Source: Streptantibioticus silvisoli
GTDB taxonomy: Bacteria > Actinomycetota > Actinomycetes > Streptomycetales > Streptomycetaceae
NCBI RefSeq assembly: GCF_027947535.2
Contig: NZ_JAAGKO020000012.1
Coordinates: 1-64,000 of the forward strand
Direction of reading: 5' to 3'
DNA length: 64,000 bases
Every line of letters starts with the position of its first letter. Position 1 is the first letter of the stretch. Shown in pieces: positions 17,522 to 27,146 of the stretch. The translations under genes were made by a program, and so were the position numbers. The notes below the pieces were generated by a model. That model was given only the letters and a program-made list of their open reading frames with translations. It was not told the DNA's origin and did no database searches.

Positions 17522-19759
17522 ATGTCGTTGTTGGAGAGCATCCGGGGCCCGCAGGACCTCAAGGCGCTCGCCCCGGAACGGCTGGAGGAACTCGCCGAGG
17601 AGATCCGCACGTTCCTCATCGACTCCGTGGCCAGGACCGGCGGCCACCTCGGACCCAACCTGGGCGTGGTCGAGCTGACCATCGCCCTGCACCGGGTCTT
17701 CGACTCGCCGAAGGACCGGGTGCTGTTCGACACCGGTCACCAGTCCTACGTCCACAAGATCCTGACGGGCCGTCAGGACTTCTCCAAGCTCCGGGTCAAG
17801 GGCGGCCTGTCCGGCTACCCCTCGCGCGCGGAGTCCGAGCACGACGTCATCGAGAACAGCCACGCCTCCACGGTGCTCGGCTGGGCCGACGGGCTGGCCA
17901 AGGCCAACGAGGTCCTCGGCCGGGACGACCACGTGGTCGCGGTCATCGGCGACGGCGCGCTGACCGGCGGCATGGCCTGGGAGGCGCTGAACAACATCGC
18001 CGCCGCCCGCGACCGGCCGCTGATCATCGTCGTCAACGACAACGAACGCTCCTACGCGCCCACCATCGGCGGCCTCGCCAGCCACCTGGCCACCCTGCGC
18101 ACCACCAACGAGTACGAACGCGTGCTGTCGTGGGGCAAGGAGCTCATCCAGCGCACCCCGGTCGTCGGCCAGCAGCTGTACGAGTCGCTGCACGGCGCCA
18201 AGAAGGGGTTCAAGGACGCCTTCGCCCCGCAGGGCATGTTCGAGGACCTGGGCCTGAAGTACGTGGGCCCGATCGACGGCCACGACACGGCGGCGGTGGA
18301 GGGCGCGCTGCGCGGCGCCAAGCGGTTCCGCGGCCCGGTCCTGGTGCACTGCCTGACGGTCAAGGGCCGCGGGTACGCCGCCGCCGAGCAGGACGAGGCC
18401 GACCGCTTCCACTCGGTCGGCGCCATCGACCCGCTCACCGGCGTCGCGCTGGCCCGGCCGGCGGGCAAGTCGTGGACCTCGGTCTTCGGCGACGCCATGG
18501 TGGAGATCGGCCGCGAGCGTGACGACGTCGTCGCCATCACCGCCGCCATGCTCCAGCCGGTCGGCCTCGGCCCGTTCGCCGCCGAGTTCCCCCAGCGGGT
18601 CTACGACGTGGGCATCGCCGAGCAGCACGCCGCCACCTCCGCGGCCGGCCTGGCCACCGGCGGCCTGCACCCGGTGGTCGCGGTCTACGCCACCTTCCTC
18701 AACCGCGCCTTCGACCAGGTCCTGATGGACGTCGCGCTGCACCGCTGCGGCGTCACCTTCGTGCTGGACCGGGCCGGCATCACCGGCACCGACGGCGCGT
18801 CGCACAACGGCATGTGGGACATGTCGATCCTCCAGGTCGTCCCCGGCCTGCGGATCGCCGCCCCGCGCGACGCCGACCAGCTGCGCGACCAGCTGCGCGA
18901 GGCGGTCGAGGTCGACGACGCGCCCACCGTCGTGCGGTTCCCCAAGGAGACCGTCGGCGAGCCGCTGCCCGCGATCGACCGGGTCGGCGGCATGGACGTG
19001 CTGCACCGCGGCGACCACCCCGACGTGCTGCTGGTCGCCGTCGGCGTGCTCGCGCCGACCTGCCTGACGGTGGCGGAGCTGCTGCGCGACCGCGGCATCG
19101 GCACCACCGTCGTCGACCCGCGCTGGGTCAAGCCGGTCGACCCGGCGCTGCCGGAGCTGGCCGCCGGCCACCGGGTGGTCGCCGTCGTCGAGGACAACGG
19201 CCGGGTCGGCGGGGTCGGCGCCGCCGTCGCCCAGGCGCTGCGCGACGCCGAAGTCGACGTCCCCGTGCGGGACTTCGGCATCCCGCCGCGTTTCCTGCCG
19301 CACGCCAAGCGCGCCGAGGTACTGGCCGACCTCGGCCTGACCCCCGCCGAGATCGCCGCCCGGATCGCCGCCACCGTGCACCGCACCGCCGGCGCGCACC
19401 ACACCGCCGCGGACCCCGCCGCGCCGCCCACGGTGCCGGCCCCCGCCGCCCGCCGGGGCCGCGCTCCCGCGACGGGAACGGCGACGCGGACGGTGACGAA
19501 GACAGCCGCGAAGTCAGCGGCCAGGACGGCGACGAAGACAGCGGCGAAGTCAGCGGGCAAAACGGTGCCGAAGACAGCGCCTGTGCCCACCGCGAAGCCC
19601 GCGGCGGACGCCGGGACGCCCACCGCGCCCGCCGGGCCCGCGACCGCGAAGCCCGCGCCCGCCGAGCCCGCCACCGCGAAGCCCGCGACCCCTGCCAAGC
19701 CCGCAACCACCACCAAGCCCGTGACGAAGAAGGAGACATCCGATGGCCGACGAGCCTGA
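17522..19759 (+). CDS. dxs: 1-deoxy-D-xylulose-5-phosphate synthase with basic C-terminal tail
   Basis: Thiamine-diphosphate enzyme committing pyruvate and glyceraldehyde-3-phosphate to isoprenoids. The N-terminal [11 protein letters not shown]-like segment, GDGALTGG with downstream NDN (TPP/Mg site), and [10 protein letters not shown] (activating Glu) are all present in the first 620 residues. The usual length is about 620-640, but this one has 745. The last ~125 residues are a low-complexity Lys/Ala/Pro/Thr tail with repeated KTAAKSA and AKPA words resembling histone-H1-like tails. Start ATG 17522 follows AAAGGAAG. The end overlaps the next start by 17 nt. Within a hopanoid operon it boosts precursor supply. 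Confidence 0.95.
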   Translation: MSLLESIRGPQDLKALAPERLEELAEEIRTFLIDSVARTGGHLGPNLGVVELTIALHRVFDSPKDRVLFDTGHQSYVHKILTGRQDFSKLRVKGGLSGYPSRAESEHDVIENSHASTVLGWADGLAKANEVLGRDDHVVAVIGDGALTGGMAWEALNNIAAARDRPLIIVVNDNERSYAPTIGGLASHLATLRTTNEYERVLSWGKELIQRTPVVGQQLYESLHGAKKGFKDAFAPQGMFEDLGLKYVGPIDGHDTAAVEGALRGAKRFRGPVLVHCLTVKGRGYAAAEQDEADRFHSVGAIDPLTGVALARPAGKSWTSVFGDAMVEIGRERDDVVAITAAMLQPVGLGPFAAEFPQRVYDVGIAEQHAATSAAGLATGGLHPVVAVYATFLNRAFDQVLMDVALHRCGVTFVLDRAGITGTDGASHNGMWDMSILQVVPGLRIAAPRDADQLRDQLREAVEVDDAPTVVRFPKETVGEPLPAIDRVGGMDVLHRGDHPDVLLVAVGVLAPTCLTVAELLRDRGIGTTVVDPRWVKPVDPALPELAAGHRVVAVVEDNGRVGGVGAAVAQALRDAEVDVPVRDFGIPPRFLPHAKRAEVLADLGLTPAEIAARIAATVHRTAGAHHTAADPAAPPTVPAPAARRGRAPATGTATRTVTKTAAKSAARTATKTAAKSAGKTVPKTAPVPTAKPAADAGTPTAPAGPATAKPAPAEPATAKPATPAKPATTTKPVTKKETSDGRRA

Positions 19760-21155
19760 GGTCGGCAGCCCGGTCAAGGGGTTCGACCTCGCGAGACTGC
19801 TGGCCGAACGCGGCGCCGAGCGCTACGAGTTGCACGCCAAGCACCTCAACCACCAGCTGCCGCGCATGCTGCACACCATCGGCTTCGACAAGGTCTACGA
19901 GCGGGCCGAGGGCGCCTACTTCTGGGACGCCGACGGTGACGACTACCTCGACATGCTCGCCGGCTTCGGCGTCATGGGCCTGGGCCGCCACCACCCGGTG
20001 ATCCGCAAGGCGCTGCACGACGTGCTCGACGCCGGGCTGGCCGACCTCACCCGCTTCGACTGCCCGCCGCTGCCCGGCCTGCTGGCCGAGAAACTGCTGG
20101 CCCACGCCCCGCACCTGGACCGGGTCTTCTTCGGCAGCAGCGGCACCGAGGCGGTGGAGACCGCGCTGAAGTTCGCCCGGTACGCCACCGGCAAGCAGCG
20201 CATCCTGTACTGCACGCACGCCTTCCACGGCCTGACCACCGGTTCGCTGTCGGTCAACGGCGAGGCCGGATTCCGCGACGGCTTCGCACCGCTGCTGCCG
20301 GACACCGCCATCGAGATGGGCGATCTGGCAGCGCTGGCACGGGAGTTGAAGCGCGGCGACGTGGCCGGCTTTGTGGTCGAGCCGATCCAGGGCAAGGGCG
20401 TCCACCTGACGCCGCCCGGATTCCTGCTCGCCGCCCAGGAGTTGCTGCACAAGCACAAGGCGCTGCTGATCGCCGACGAGGTGCAGACCGGCGTCGGCCG
20501 CACCGGCCGGTTCTTCGCCTACGACTGGGAGCCGGGCGTCGAACCCGACCTGGTCTGCGTGGCCAAGGCGTTGTCCGGCGGCTACGTGCCGATCTCCGCG
20601 ACGCTCGGCAAGGACTGGATCTTCAAGAAGGTCTACTCCTCGATGGACCGCGTCCTGGTGCACTCCGCCAGCTTCGGCTCCAACGCCCAGGCGATGGCCG
20701 CCGGCCTGGCCACCCTCACGGTGATGGAGGACGAGCGGATCACGGAGAACGCCCGGGTCACCGGCGACCTGCTGCGCACCCGGCTCGCCGCGCTGACCGA
20801 ACGCTACGAGCTGCTGTACGACGTGCGGGGCCGCGGCCTGATGATCGGCATCGAGTTCGGCCGGCCCAAGTCCCTGAAGCTGCGCGGCAATTGGACCATG
20901 CTCCAGGCCGCCCGCAAGGGGTTGTTCGCCCAGATGGTGGTGGTCCCGCTGCTCCAGCGGCACCGCATCCTCACCCAGGTCTCCGGCGACCACCTCGAAG
21001 TCATCAAGCTCATCCCGCCGTTGACCATCGGGGAGAAGGAGGTCGACCGCTTCGTCGACGCGTTCACCGACGTGATGGACGACGCCCACCGCGGCGGCGG
21101 CCTGATGTGGGACTTCGGCCGGACCCTGATCAAGCAGGCGGTCGCCAACAAGTGA
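19743..21155 (+). CDS. hpnO: Class III aminotransferase HpnO (hopanoid aminotransferase)
   Basis: PLP enzyme expected to aminate the terminal carbon of the hopanoid side chain, giving aminobacteriohopanetriol. The class III motif around the PLP lysine reads [12 protein letters not shown] with Lys275; the cofactor-phosphate site GSSGTEAVE and IADEVQTG are present. 470 residues. It starts inside the dxs 3' end. Its natural substrate depends on HpnH and HpnG, so the erosion of hpnH bears directly on this gene. Last gene of the operon; the next gene is convergent. Confidence 0.88.
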   Translation: MADEPEVGSPVKGFDLARLLAERGAERYELHAKHLNHQLPRMLHTIGFDKVYERAEGAYFWDADGDDYLDMLAGFGVMGLGRHHPVIRKALHDVLDAGLADLTRFDCPPLPGLLAEKLLAHAPHLDRVFFGSSGTEAVETALKFARYATGKQRILYCTHAFHGLTTGSLSVNGEAGFRDGFAPLLPDTAIEMGDLAALARELKRGDVAGFVVEPIQGKGVHLTPPGFLLAAQELLHKHKALLIADEVQTGVGRTGRFFAYDWEPGVEPDLVCVAKALSGGYVPISATLGKDWIFKKVYSSMDRVLVHSASFGSNAQAMAAGLATLTVMEDERITENARVTGDLLRTRLAALTERYELLYDVRGRGLMIGIEFGRPKSLKLRGNWTMLQAARKGLFAQMVVVPLLQRHRILTQVSGDHLEVIKLIPPLTIGEKEVDRFVDAFTDVMDDAHRGGGLMWDFGRTLIKQAVANK

Positions 21156-21191
21156 CGACCGCCCGCGCGACCAGGGGTGGTTGACGGTGTG

Positions 21192-23216
21192 TCAGGTCAG
21201 GAGTCCGCGGCGGGCCAGCAACGGCTCGATCCGCGGGTCCTGGCCGACCACCGCGCGGTAGGCGTCCATCATGTCGACGCTGCCGCCGCGCGACAGCAGC
21301 CCCTCGCGGAACAGCTCACCGCTCTCGCGCACCGTGCGGCCGTTGCCCTCGAACCACTCGACCATGTCGGCGTCCAGCACCTCGCTCCAGATGTAGGAGT
21401 AGTACCCCGCGCTGTAGGCGCCGGCGAAGACGTGCGCGAAGTACGTCGTGCGGTAGCGCGGCGGGATCAGCTCCAGCGCCAGCCCGGCCGACTCCAGCGC
21501 CGCCGCCTCGAACGCCAGCGGGTCGCCCGGGTCGGTGTCCGCGCCGATGCTGTGCCACGCCCAGTCCAGCAGGGTGGCCGCCAGGTACTCCACCGTCCGG
21601 AAGCCCTCGCCGGACCGCCGCGCGCGCATCAGCCGTTCCACCACCTCGGCCGCCAGCGGCTCCCCGGTGACGTGGTGCACCGCGTACCGCGACAGGATCT
21701 CCGGCCGCGCCAGCCACATCTCGTTGACCTGGGACGGGAACTCGACCACGTCCTGCATCACCGAGGTGCCGGAGAACGACGGGTAGCGCACGTCGGACAG
21801 CAGCCCGTGCAGCGCGTGCCCGAACTCGTGGAAGAGGGTGCGCACCTCGTCGATGGTCAGCAGCGTCGGCTCACCGGCGGGCGGCTTGGCGATGTTGAGG
21901 TTGTTGACCACCACCGGACGCTCGTCGAACAGGTGGGACTGGTCGACCAGCGAGTTCATCCAGGCGCCGCCGCGCTTGCTGGCGCGCGCGTAGTAGTCGC
22001 CGAGGAACAGCCCGACCGGCGTGCCGTCCTCCTGGCGGACCTCGAAGACCCGCGCGTCCGGGTGGTACGCGGTCAGGTCCTCGCGTTCGGTGATCCGCAG
22101 CCCGTACACCTCGCCGGCCGCGTGGAAGACGCCGTCGCGCAGCACCCGTTCCAGCTCGAAGTACGGGCGCAGCGCCGCCTCGTCGATGTCGTGCTCGGCG
22201 GCCCGGACCTTCTCCGCGTAGAACTTCCAGTCCCACGGCGCCAGTTCACCGCCGTCCTCGACCGCGGCCTTCAGCTGCTCGGCCTCCGCGCGGGCGCTGG
22301 CCACCGCGAGCGGCACCAGGCGGCCGAGGAAGTCCTCGACGGCCCCGGTGGTGCCGGCGGTGCGGTTCTGCAGCACGTAGGCGGCGTGGCTGGGCAGGCC
22401 CAGCAGCGCGGCGCGCTCGGCGCGGGCGGTGGCGATCCGCACCACCAGGTCCCGGTTGACGTCCTCGCCGCGGCCCAGGGAGGCGGTCAGCAGCCGTTCG
22501 CGCACCGAGCGGTCGGTCAGCCACGCCAGTTCGCTCTGGTTGGAGAACAGCTTCAGGCTCAGCACCCAGCGCCCGTCGTACCCCAGCGTCCTGGCGTTCT
22601 CCGCGGCGGCGGCGATCGCGTCGGGCGACAGCCCGGCCAGCTCCTCGGCGGAGTCCAGCACCAGCGCCCGCGCCCGGGTGTCGGCCATCAGGTTCTGCTC
22701 GAACGAGGTCTCCAGGGTGGCGAGTTCGGCGTTGAACTCGCGCAGCCGCCGCTGCTCGTCCGGGCTCAGCCGGGCGCCGGCGCGCGTGAAGTCGGTGTGC
22801 ACCCGTTCCAGCAGCCGCAGCGATTCCGGGTCCAGCCCGAGGTCGGCGCGGTCCGCGTACAGCGCGTCGATCCGCGCGAACAGCTCGCGGTCCAGCAGGA
22901 TCGCGTCCTCGTGCGCGGCGAATCTCGGCTGGTACTCGGCGTCGAGTTCCTCGGTGCGGGGGCTGGAGTCGGCGGAGGTCTGGTTGGCGAAGACCACCCG
23001 GGCCCGCTCCAGCAGCCGCCCCGAACGCTCCAGGGCGACCACCGTGTTGTCGAACGTGGGCGCCTCGCCGCAGCCGGTGATCGCGGCGATCTCGGCGAGC
23101 TGCTCCGCCATGCCCCGGTCGAACGCCGGGGCGTAGTGCTCGGGGCGGATGGCGGCGAAGTCCGGCAGCCGGAAGGGCAGGGTGCTCGGGGCGAAGAACG
23201 GATTGGTCGAGGTCAT
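21192..23216 (-). CDS. M3 family zinc oligopeptidase (dipeptidyl carboxypeptidase / thimet type)
   Basis: Cytosolic metallopeptidase of 674 residues that clips short peptides. The zinc motif HEFGH is at about 463-467 with the following glutamate region typical of M3. The start ATG at 23216 begins MTSTNPF. In Streptomyces an M3 peptidase commonly flanks the hopanoid cluster, so the position matches a conserved neighbourhood, but no functional link to hopanoids is known to me. It converges on hpnO with a 36-bp gap and no obvious hairpin. Confidence 0.93.
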   Translation of the reverse strand: MTSTNPFFAPSTLPFRLPDFAAIRPEHYAPAFDRGMAEQLAEIAAITGCGEAPTFDNTVVALERSGRLLERARVVFANQTSADSSPRTEELDAEYQPRFAAHEDAILLDRELFARIDALYADRADLGLDPESLRLLERVHTDFTRAGARLSPDEQRRLREFNAELATLETSFEQNLMADTRARALVLDSAEELAGLSPDAIAAAAENARTLGYDGRWVLSLKLFSNQSELAWLTDRSVRERLLTASLGRGEDVNRDLVVRIATARAERAALLGLPSHAAYVLQNRTAGTTGAVEDFLGRLVPLAVASARAEAEQLKAAVEDGGELAPWDWKFYAEKVRAAEHDIDEAALRPYFELERVLRDGVFHAAGEVYGLRITEREDLTAYHPDARVFEVRQEDGTPVGLFLGDYYARASKRGGAWMNSLVDQSHLFDERPVVVNNLNIAKPPAGEPTLLTIDEVRTLFHEFGHALHGLLSDVRYPSFSGTSVMQDVVEFPSQVNEMWLARPEILSRYAVHHVTGEPLAAEVVERLMRARRSGEGFRTVEYLAATLLDWAWHSIGADTDPGDPLAFEAAALESAGLALELIPPRYRTTYFAHVFAGAYSAGYYSYIWSEVLDADMVEWFEGNGRTVRESGELFREGLLSRGGSVDMMDAYRAVVGQDPRIEPLLARRGLLT

Positions 23217-23226
23217 CCAAGCGACC

Positions 23227-24051
23227 CTAGCGGTTGTCCTCCTCCAGCAGCAGGGTCCGCAGCCGCTCGCGCCGCTCGCCGGTCAGCCCGAGTCCGTCGG
23301 CCAGGTAGCGGTCGGCCGACCCCCAGCCCTCCTCGATGGCGTCGAACGCGCCGCGCAGGTACTGCGCCCGCGCCTCGAACAGCGGGCTGAGCAGCTCGTT
23401 GACCTCGGCGTTGGTGACCGGTTCGGCGTTCTTGCCGCGCTGGATCCGGTAGCGGCGGTGCGGGTCGTTGCTCAGCAGGTAGTCGGTGGTGATCTCCTCC
23501 TGGCGCACCCCCAGGGCCAGCAGCACGATGGCGATCGAGGTGCCCGCCCGGTCCTTGCCCGCCGCGCAGTGCACCAGCGCGGGCACCTCGCCGTCGACCA
23601 GCAGGTCCAGCAGCCGGGCGTGTTCCGCCGTGCGGTCGCGGATCAAGGTGGCGTAGGAGCGGGTCATCGCGGCGGCCGCCCTGCCGTCGCCCAGCGCCTC
23701 CCGCAGCGTGTCCACGTCGCCGTTGCGCACCATGCGCCAGAAGCCGTCCCCGGCCCGCGGGTCGCTCAGCGGCATGTTGACGTTGCGCACCCCGGGCAGT
23801 TCGACGTCCTGGCCCTCCAGGGCCATGTCGGAGGCGTTGCGGAAGTCGATGACGGTCCGCAGGCCCAAGGAGGCCAGGAACGCGGTGTCCGCCGGTGTGG
23901 CGTGCGCGAGGTGCCCGCTGCGGAAGAGCCGGCCCGCGCGCACCCGGCGGCCGTCGCCGGTCCTGAGGCCGCCCACGTCACGGAAGTTGCGCACCCCGGT
24001 CAGCTCGGGCTCCGGCGGGCGGGCGGCGGTCCTCGGCGTGGGCTGGTTCAC
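23227..24051 (-). CDS. Protein tyrosine/serine phosphatase (DUF-type PTP, MptpB-like)
   Basis: Phosphatase of 274 residues with the P-loop HCAAGKDRAGTS, catalytic Cys162, preceded by the family hallmark GVRNFRDVGG near the N-terminus. This architecture matches the actinobacterial tyrosine/serine phosphatases related to MptpB. Start set at GTG 24051, which has AGAAGGAG upstream; the frame extends 45 codons further but into AT-richer promoter sequence. It ends 10 bp from the M3 peptidase start, so both are probably one transcript. Confidence 0.9.
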   Translation of the reverse strand: MNQPTPRTAARPPEPELTGVRNFRDVGGLRTGDGRRVRAGRLFRSGHLAHATPADTAFLASLGLRTVIDFRNASDMALEGQDVELPGVRNVNMPLSDPRAGDGFWRMVRNGDVDTLREALGDGRAAAAMTRSYATLIRDRTAEHARLLDLLVDGEVPALVHCAAGKDRAGTSIAIVLLALGVRQEEITTDYLLSNDPHRRYRIQRGKNAEPVTNAEVNELLSPLFEARAQYLRGAFDAIEEGWGSADRYLADGLGLTGERRERLRTLLLEEDNR

Positions 24052-24311
24052 CGGGTCTCCTTCTGGCGGGTCGGTCGTGCGCGCACGGGGTTTCGTGCAC
24101 GCGGAATCGTTCGGGGTGAAGCCGACCCGACGACAGTAGTCCGGCCGCGTACCGCACGGTATGTGGCAGGTGCAGCCGCCCGCCATACCGGGCGGTCGGA
24201 CCGTATTTCGATATTCCCGCGCGGGGGTCGGATATCACGTGGGATGAATCACGTCGCGTAAACCCGTGGTTACGGTGGCGTAGGTAGTTGTATGAGGTGA
24301 ACCATGTACAC

Positions 24312-25115
24312 GTGGCTGAAGTGAACGTTCAAGACCTGCCCGACCGGGCCGTCGTGGCCATCGGTTCGTACGCCGCGATCGGCGACAGTTTCACCGAGGG
24401 GGTGGGCGACCCCGGCCCCGACGGGAGCTGCGTCGGCTGGGCCGACCGGCTCGCCGTCCTGCTCGACCAGGGGCGCCCACCGGGCGAGTTCCGGTACGCC
24501 AACCTCGCGGTACGCGGCCGGCTGCTCGACCGGATCGTCGAGGAGCAGGTGCCGCGCGCGGTTCGACTCGCCCCCGACCTGGTCACCTTCGCGGCCGGCG
24601 GCAATGACATACTGCGCCCCGGCACCGACCCCGACGAGGTCGCCGACCGCTTCGAGAAGGCCGTCGTCGCGCTCACCGCCGCGGCCGGCACCGTGGTGGT
24701 GGCCACCGGCTTCGACACCCGCGGTGTGCCGGTGCTGCGCCACCTGCGCGGCCGGATCGCCACCTACAACGGCCACCTGCGGGCCATCGCCGACCGCCAC
24801 GGCTGCCCGGTGCTCGACCTGTGGTCCCTGCGGGCGCTGCGCGACCAGCGGGCCTGGAGCGAGGACCGGCTGCACCTGTCGAGCGAGGGCCACGCCCGGG
24901 TCGCCCGGCTGGCCGCCCGGGTGCTCGGCGCCGACGTCACCCCCGACCCCGACCAGCCCTGGCCGCTGACCATCCCGGTCGCCCCGGCCGACGTGCGCCG
25001 GGAGAACATCCGCTGGGCCAAGGAGTACTTCGTGCCCTGGATCGGCCGCCGCCTGCGCGGTGAGTCCAGCGGTGACAACGCCGAGGCCAAGCGCCCGGAA
25101 CTGCTGCCGCTGTGA
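24312..25115 (+). CDS. SGNH/GDSL-family hydrolase
   Basis: Esterase/lipase-type hydrolase of about 268 residues. Block I is GDSFTEG (nucleophile Ser), block III is GGND, block V is EDRLHLSSEGH (Asp-x-x-His), so the full catalytic set is visible. No signal peptide is apparent, so it is probably cytosolic. Starts GTG 24312, GTG 24297 and TTG 24288 are all in frame; GAGGTG at 24294-24299 fits 24312 best. It is divergent from the phosphatase gene. Immediately after its stop a 27-bp tandem repeat begins. Confidence 0.88.
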   Translation: MAEVNVQDLPDRAVVAIGSYAAIGDSFTEGVGDPGPDGSCVGWADRLAVLLDQGRPPGEFRYANLAVRGRLLDRIVEEQVPRAVRLAPDLVTFAAGGNDILRPGTDPDEVADRFEKAVVALTAAAGTVVVATGFDTRGVPVLRHLRGRIATYNGHLRAIADRHGCPVLDLWSLRALRDQRAWSEDRLHLSSEGHARVARLAARVLGADVTPDPDQPWPLTIPVAPADVRRENIRWAKEYFVPWIGRRLRGESSGDNAEAKRPELLPL

Positions 25116-25122
25116 GGCGGTC

Positions 25123-25243
25123 GGCGCGGTGAGCCGCTGGGAGGCGGGCGGCACCGCGAGTTGCTGGGAGGCAGGCCGCACCGCGAGCCGCTATGAAGCC
25201 GCCGGCGCGGTGGGTCGCTGGGAGGCGGGCGACACGGTGAGGT
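25123..25243. repeat. 27-bp tandem repeat, four and a half copies
   Basis: Starting eight bases after the SGNH hydrolase stop, four 27-bp units (25123, 25150, 25177, 25204) and a partial fifth share the core GCTGGGAGGC. The unit length is a multiple of three, so a 9-residue periodic frame is open on both strands, but codon use and lack of a ribosome site argue against coding. Confidence 0.8.
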
Positions 25244-25327
25244 GAACGACCGCAGCCGTGGGCCCGGCCCACCCCCGCGGGGTCAGGCCCACGGCGTGGT
25301 CGCGGGGCGCAACGCGGTCGGCGTGCG

Positions 25328-25798
25328 CTACGCCCCGCCGCGGTGCCGCAGCACCGCCCAGACCAGACGGCCCCTGCCGTCCGGACAGGCCTGAACGCCC
25401 CATGCGAGGGCGACGGCGTTCACCAGTTGTAGGCCCCGGCCGCACTCCTCGTCGACGCCGGGTTCTCGCGACTGGGGCTCCGTCAGGCCGCATCCCTGGT
25501 CGGCGACCTCCAGGCGCAGCAGGTTGCCGGTGACCCGGACCGCGCAGGATATGCGCTCGCTGTCGCTGTGGCGGATCGCGTTGGTGAACAGTTCCGAGAT
25601 CACCAGGCCCGCGTCGTCGCGGGCCTCGCCGTCCACGTTCTGTTCGACCAGCAGCGCCCGAAGACGCCTCCTGGCCTCGCCGACGCAGGCCCCGAGCGCG
25701 GGCAGGTGGAACACGTCCGTCCGGGACGTGCACCGCCGCCGCAGGGCGTCAGGAGCTGCCGGGCGCTCCAGGCGGAGAGCGTCATGGGAGGAAGGCAC
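25328..25798 (-). CDS. RsbW-like anti-sigma factor / histidine-kinase-type ATPase
   Basis: Single-domain GHKL ATPase of about 156 residues. The N box is ISELFTNAIRHS, the G1 box VADQGCGL and the G2 box GRGLQLV. Such proteins bind sigma factors or antagonist proteins and phosphorylate the latter. The start is uncertain: the frame opens at a TTG at 25834; GTG 25798 or a GTG near 25714 is more likely, since the recognisable domain begins about 41 codons in. It is divergent from the Xre/DUF397 pair, the arrangement known from abaA/whiJ-type developmental loci. Confidence 0.8.
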   Translation of the reverse strand: MPSSHDALRLERPAAPDALRRRCTSRTDVFHLPALGACVGEARRRLRALLVEQNVDGEARDDAGLVISELFTNAIRHSDSERISCAVRVTGNLLRLEVADQGCGLTEPQSREPGVDEECGRGLQLVNAVALAWGVQACPDGRGRLVWAVLRHRGGA

Positions 25799-25839
25799 TG
25801 AGCCACTATGCGCGCAGCGCGCGACAGATGGCAAGATGC

Positions 25840-25858
25840 GTTCTGTAATTTGCAGAAC
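25840..25858. promoter_or_regulatory. Inverted repeat, candidate operator of the Xre regulator
   Basis: GTTCTG and CAGAAC form a perfect 6-bp inverted repeat with a 7-nt AT-rich spacer, in an unusually AT-rich patch between the divergent ATPase and Xre genes. Its position about 95 bp before the Xre start fits autoregulation. The assignment to this regulator is inference. Confidence 0.45.
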
Positions 25859-25951
25859 TGGAATACCAAACCGCTGTCATATGCCTGACGGCGTGACACA
25901 CTGCTTTTCCGGATGGGTAGTTGACCGGATCGCGGGTCGAAGGGAGCCACA

Positions 25952-26818
25952 GTGCCGGAAGCGCGCCCCCCGGCCGCACCCACTGTCCTGCGGGTGGTGC
26001 TGGGCAAGCGTCTCGCCGATCTGCGGGAGAAGGCCGCCATCGGGTACGAGCAGGCGGCGCGGGCGCTGGACGTCACCCACGCCACCATCCGCCGGATGGA
26101 GAAGGCGGAGGTCGGGCTCAAGCTTCCCTACGTCGAGAAGCTGCTGACCACCTACGGGGTGACCGACCCCGACGAGGTCGAGGGCTTCCTCACCCTGGCC
26201 CGGGAGGCCAACCGCCCCGGCTGGTGGCACCGTTACCGCGACGTGCTGCCCGAGTGGTTCAGCGCCTTCGTCAGCCTGGAGGGCGAGGCGAGGGTCATCC
26301 GCGCCTACGAACCGCACTACGTACCGGGGCTGTTGCAGACCGAGGACTACGCCCGCGCGGTGCTGCGGGCCGGTTCGCCCAACGCCCCGGCGGAAGCGGT
26401 CGAACGCGGCCTGTCCCTGCGGCTGGAACGCCAGGCGTTGCTGACCCGCGAGAACCCGCCCCTGCTGTGGGTCGTCGTCGACGAGACCGTGCTGCGGCGT
26501 CCCATCGGCGGCCCGGACGTCATGCGCGCCCAGGTCGACCGGCTGATCGAGGCGTGCGCGATGCCCAACGTCCGGCTCCAGATCATGCCGTTCTCGGCCG
26601 GCCCGCACTCCGCGATGTACGGACCGTTCCACATCTTCCGGTTCGAGATCCAGGAACTGCCGGACATGGTGTGCGCGGAGAGTCTGGTGGGCGCCGTCTA
26701 CTTCGACGAGCGCGACGACGTGTCCACCTTCCTGGAGGCGTTGGACCGCATGAGCGCGCAGGCCGCGCCGGCTCACAGCACCGAGGCATTCCTCGGTCGC
26801 GTTCGCAAGGAGATCTGA
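25952..26818 (+). CDS. Xre-family regulator with DUF5753 (WhiJ/Scr1 type)
   Basis: DNA-binding regulator of 288 residues. The helix-turn-helix occupies about residues 15-70 (LRVVLGKRLADLREKA, then ALDVTHATIRRME). The remainder is the DUF5753 effector domain with the family landmarks ALVPGLLQT-like YVPGLLQTEDYAR and QIMPFSAG. Start GTG 25952 follows GGGAGCC. The DUF397 gene is five bases downstream. Xre/DUF397 pairs such as Scr1/Scr2 and WhiJ loci control antibiotic production and differentiation in Streptomyces. Confidence 0.92.
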   Translation: MPEARPPAAPTVLRVVLGKRLADLREKAAIGYEQAARALDVTHATIRRMEKAEVGLKLPYVEKLLTTYGVTDPDEVEGFLTLAREANRPGWWHRYRDVLPEWFSAFVSLEGEARVIRAYEPHYVPGLLQTEDYARAVLRAGSPNAPAEAVERGLSLRLERQALLTRENPPLLWVVVDETVLRRPIGGPDVMRAQVDRLIEACAMPNVRLQIMPFSAGPHSAMYGPFHIFRFEIQELPDMVCAESLVGAVYFDERDDVSTFLEALDRMSAQAAPAHSTEAFLGRVRKEI

Positions 26819-26822
26819 ACCG

Positions 26823-27146
26823 ATGGACCGCAGGCAGAACGGGGAAGCCCACCTCCTCCACGGGAAGCACCAGTACGGGGAACGCATCTACAACGGCATG
26901 CCGGCCAACGAGCTGGGCACCGAGGGCTGGCACAAACCGTGGAGCGGTGGCAACGGCGGCAGTTGCGTCGAGGCCATGAAGCTGTGCGACGGCCGGGTCG
27001 CCATCCGGCAGTCCACTGACCCGGACGGCCCGGCGCTGATCTACACCCTCCACGAGATCCAGAGCTTCATCCAGGGCGCGAAGGCCGGCGACGCCGACTT
27101 CCTGCTCGCCTCGCCCACGCTGCGGACCGATTGGAAGACGGCATGA
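26823..27146 (+). CDS. DUF397 small partner protein (Scr2/BldB-locus type)
   Basis: Protein of 107 residues whose C-terminal ~65 residues are DUF397: WSGGNGGSCVEA followed by VAIRQSTDPDGPALIYT and a closing IQSFIQGAKAGD. The N-terminal ~35 residues are an extra extension compared with the usual 60-75-residue proteins. It is co-transcribed with the Xre gene and overlaps the methyltransferase start (ATGA). Family members bind or modulate the cognate Xre regulator. Confidence 0.9.
   Translation: MDRRQNGEAHLLHGKHQYGERIYNGMPANELGTEGWHKPWSGGNGGSCVEAMKLCDGRVAIRQSTDPDGPALIYTLHEIQSFIQGAKAGDADFLLASPTLRTDWKTA

Noticed and set aside
16310-19402. 1030-codon minus-strand frame opposite ispG and dxs
   Set aside because: Strings of R/H/D with no domain; arises from the unusual third-position bases of ispG.
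21177-23390. 737-codon plus-strand frame opposite the M3 peptidase
   Set aside because: Antisense shadow; the minus strand has the HEFGH motif and a full family-length protein.
25060-25245. 61-codon frame over the 27-bp repeats
   Set aside because: The 9-residue periodicity follows from the repeat length; there is no ribosome site and it overlaps the SGNH gene end.
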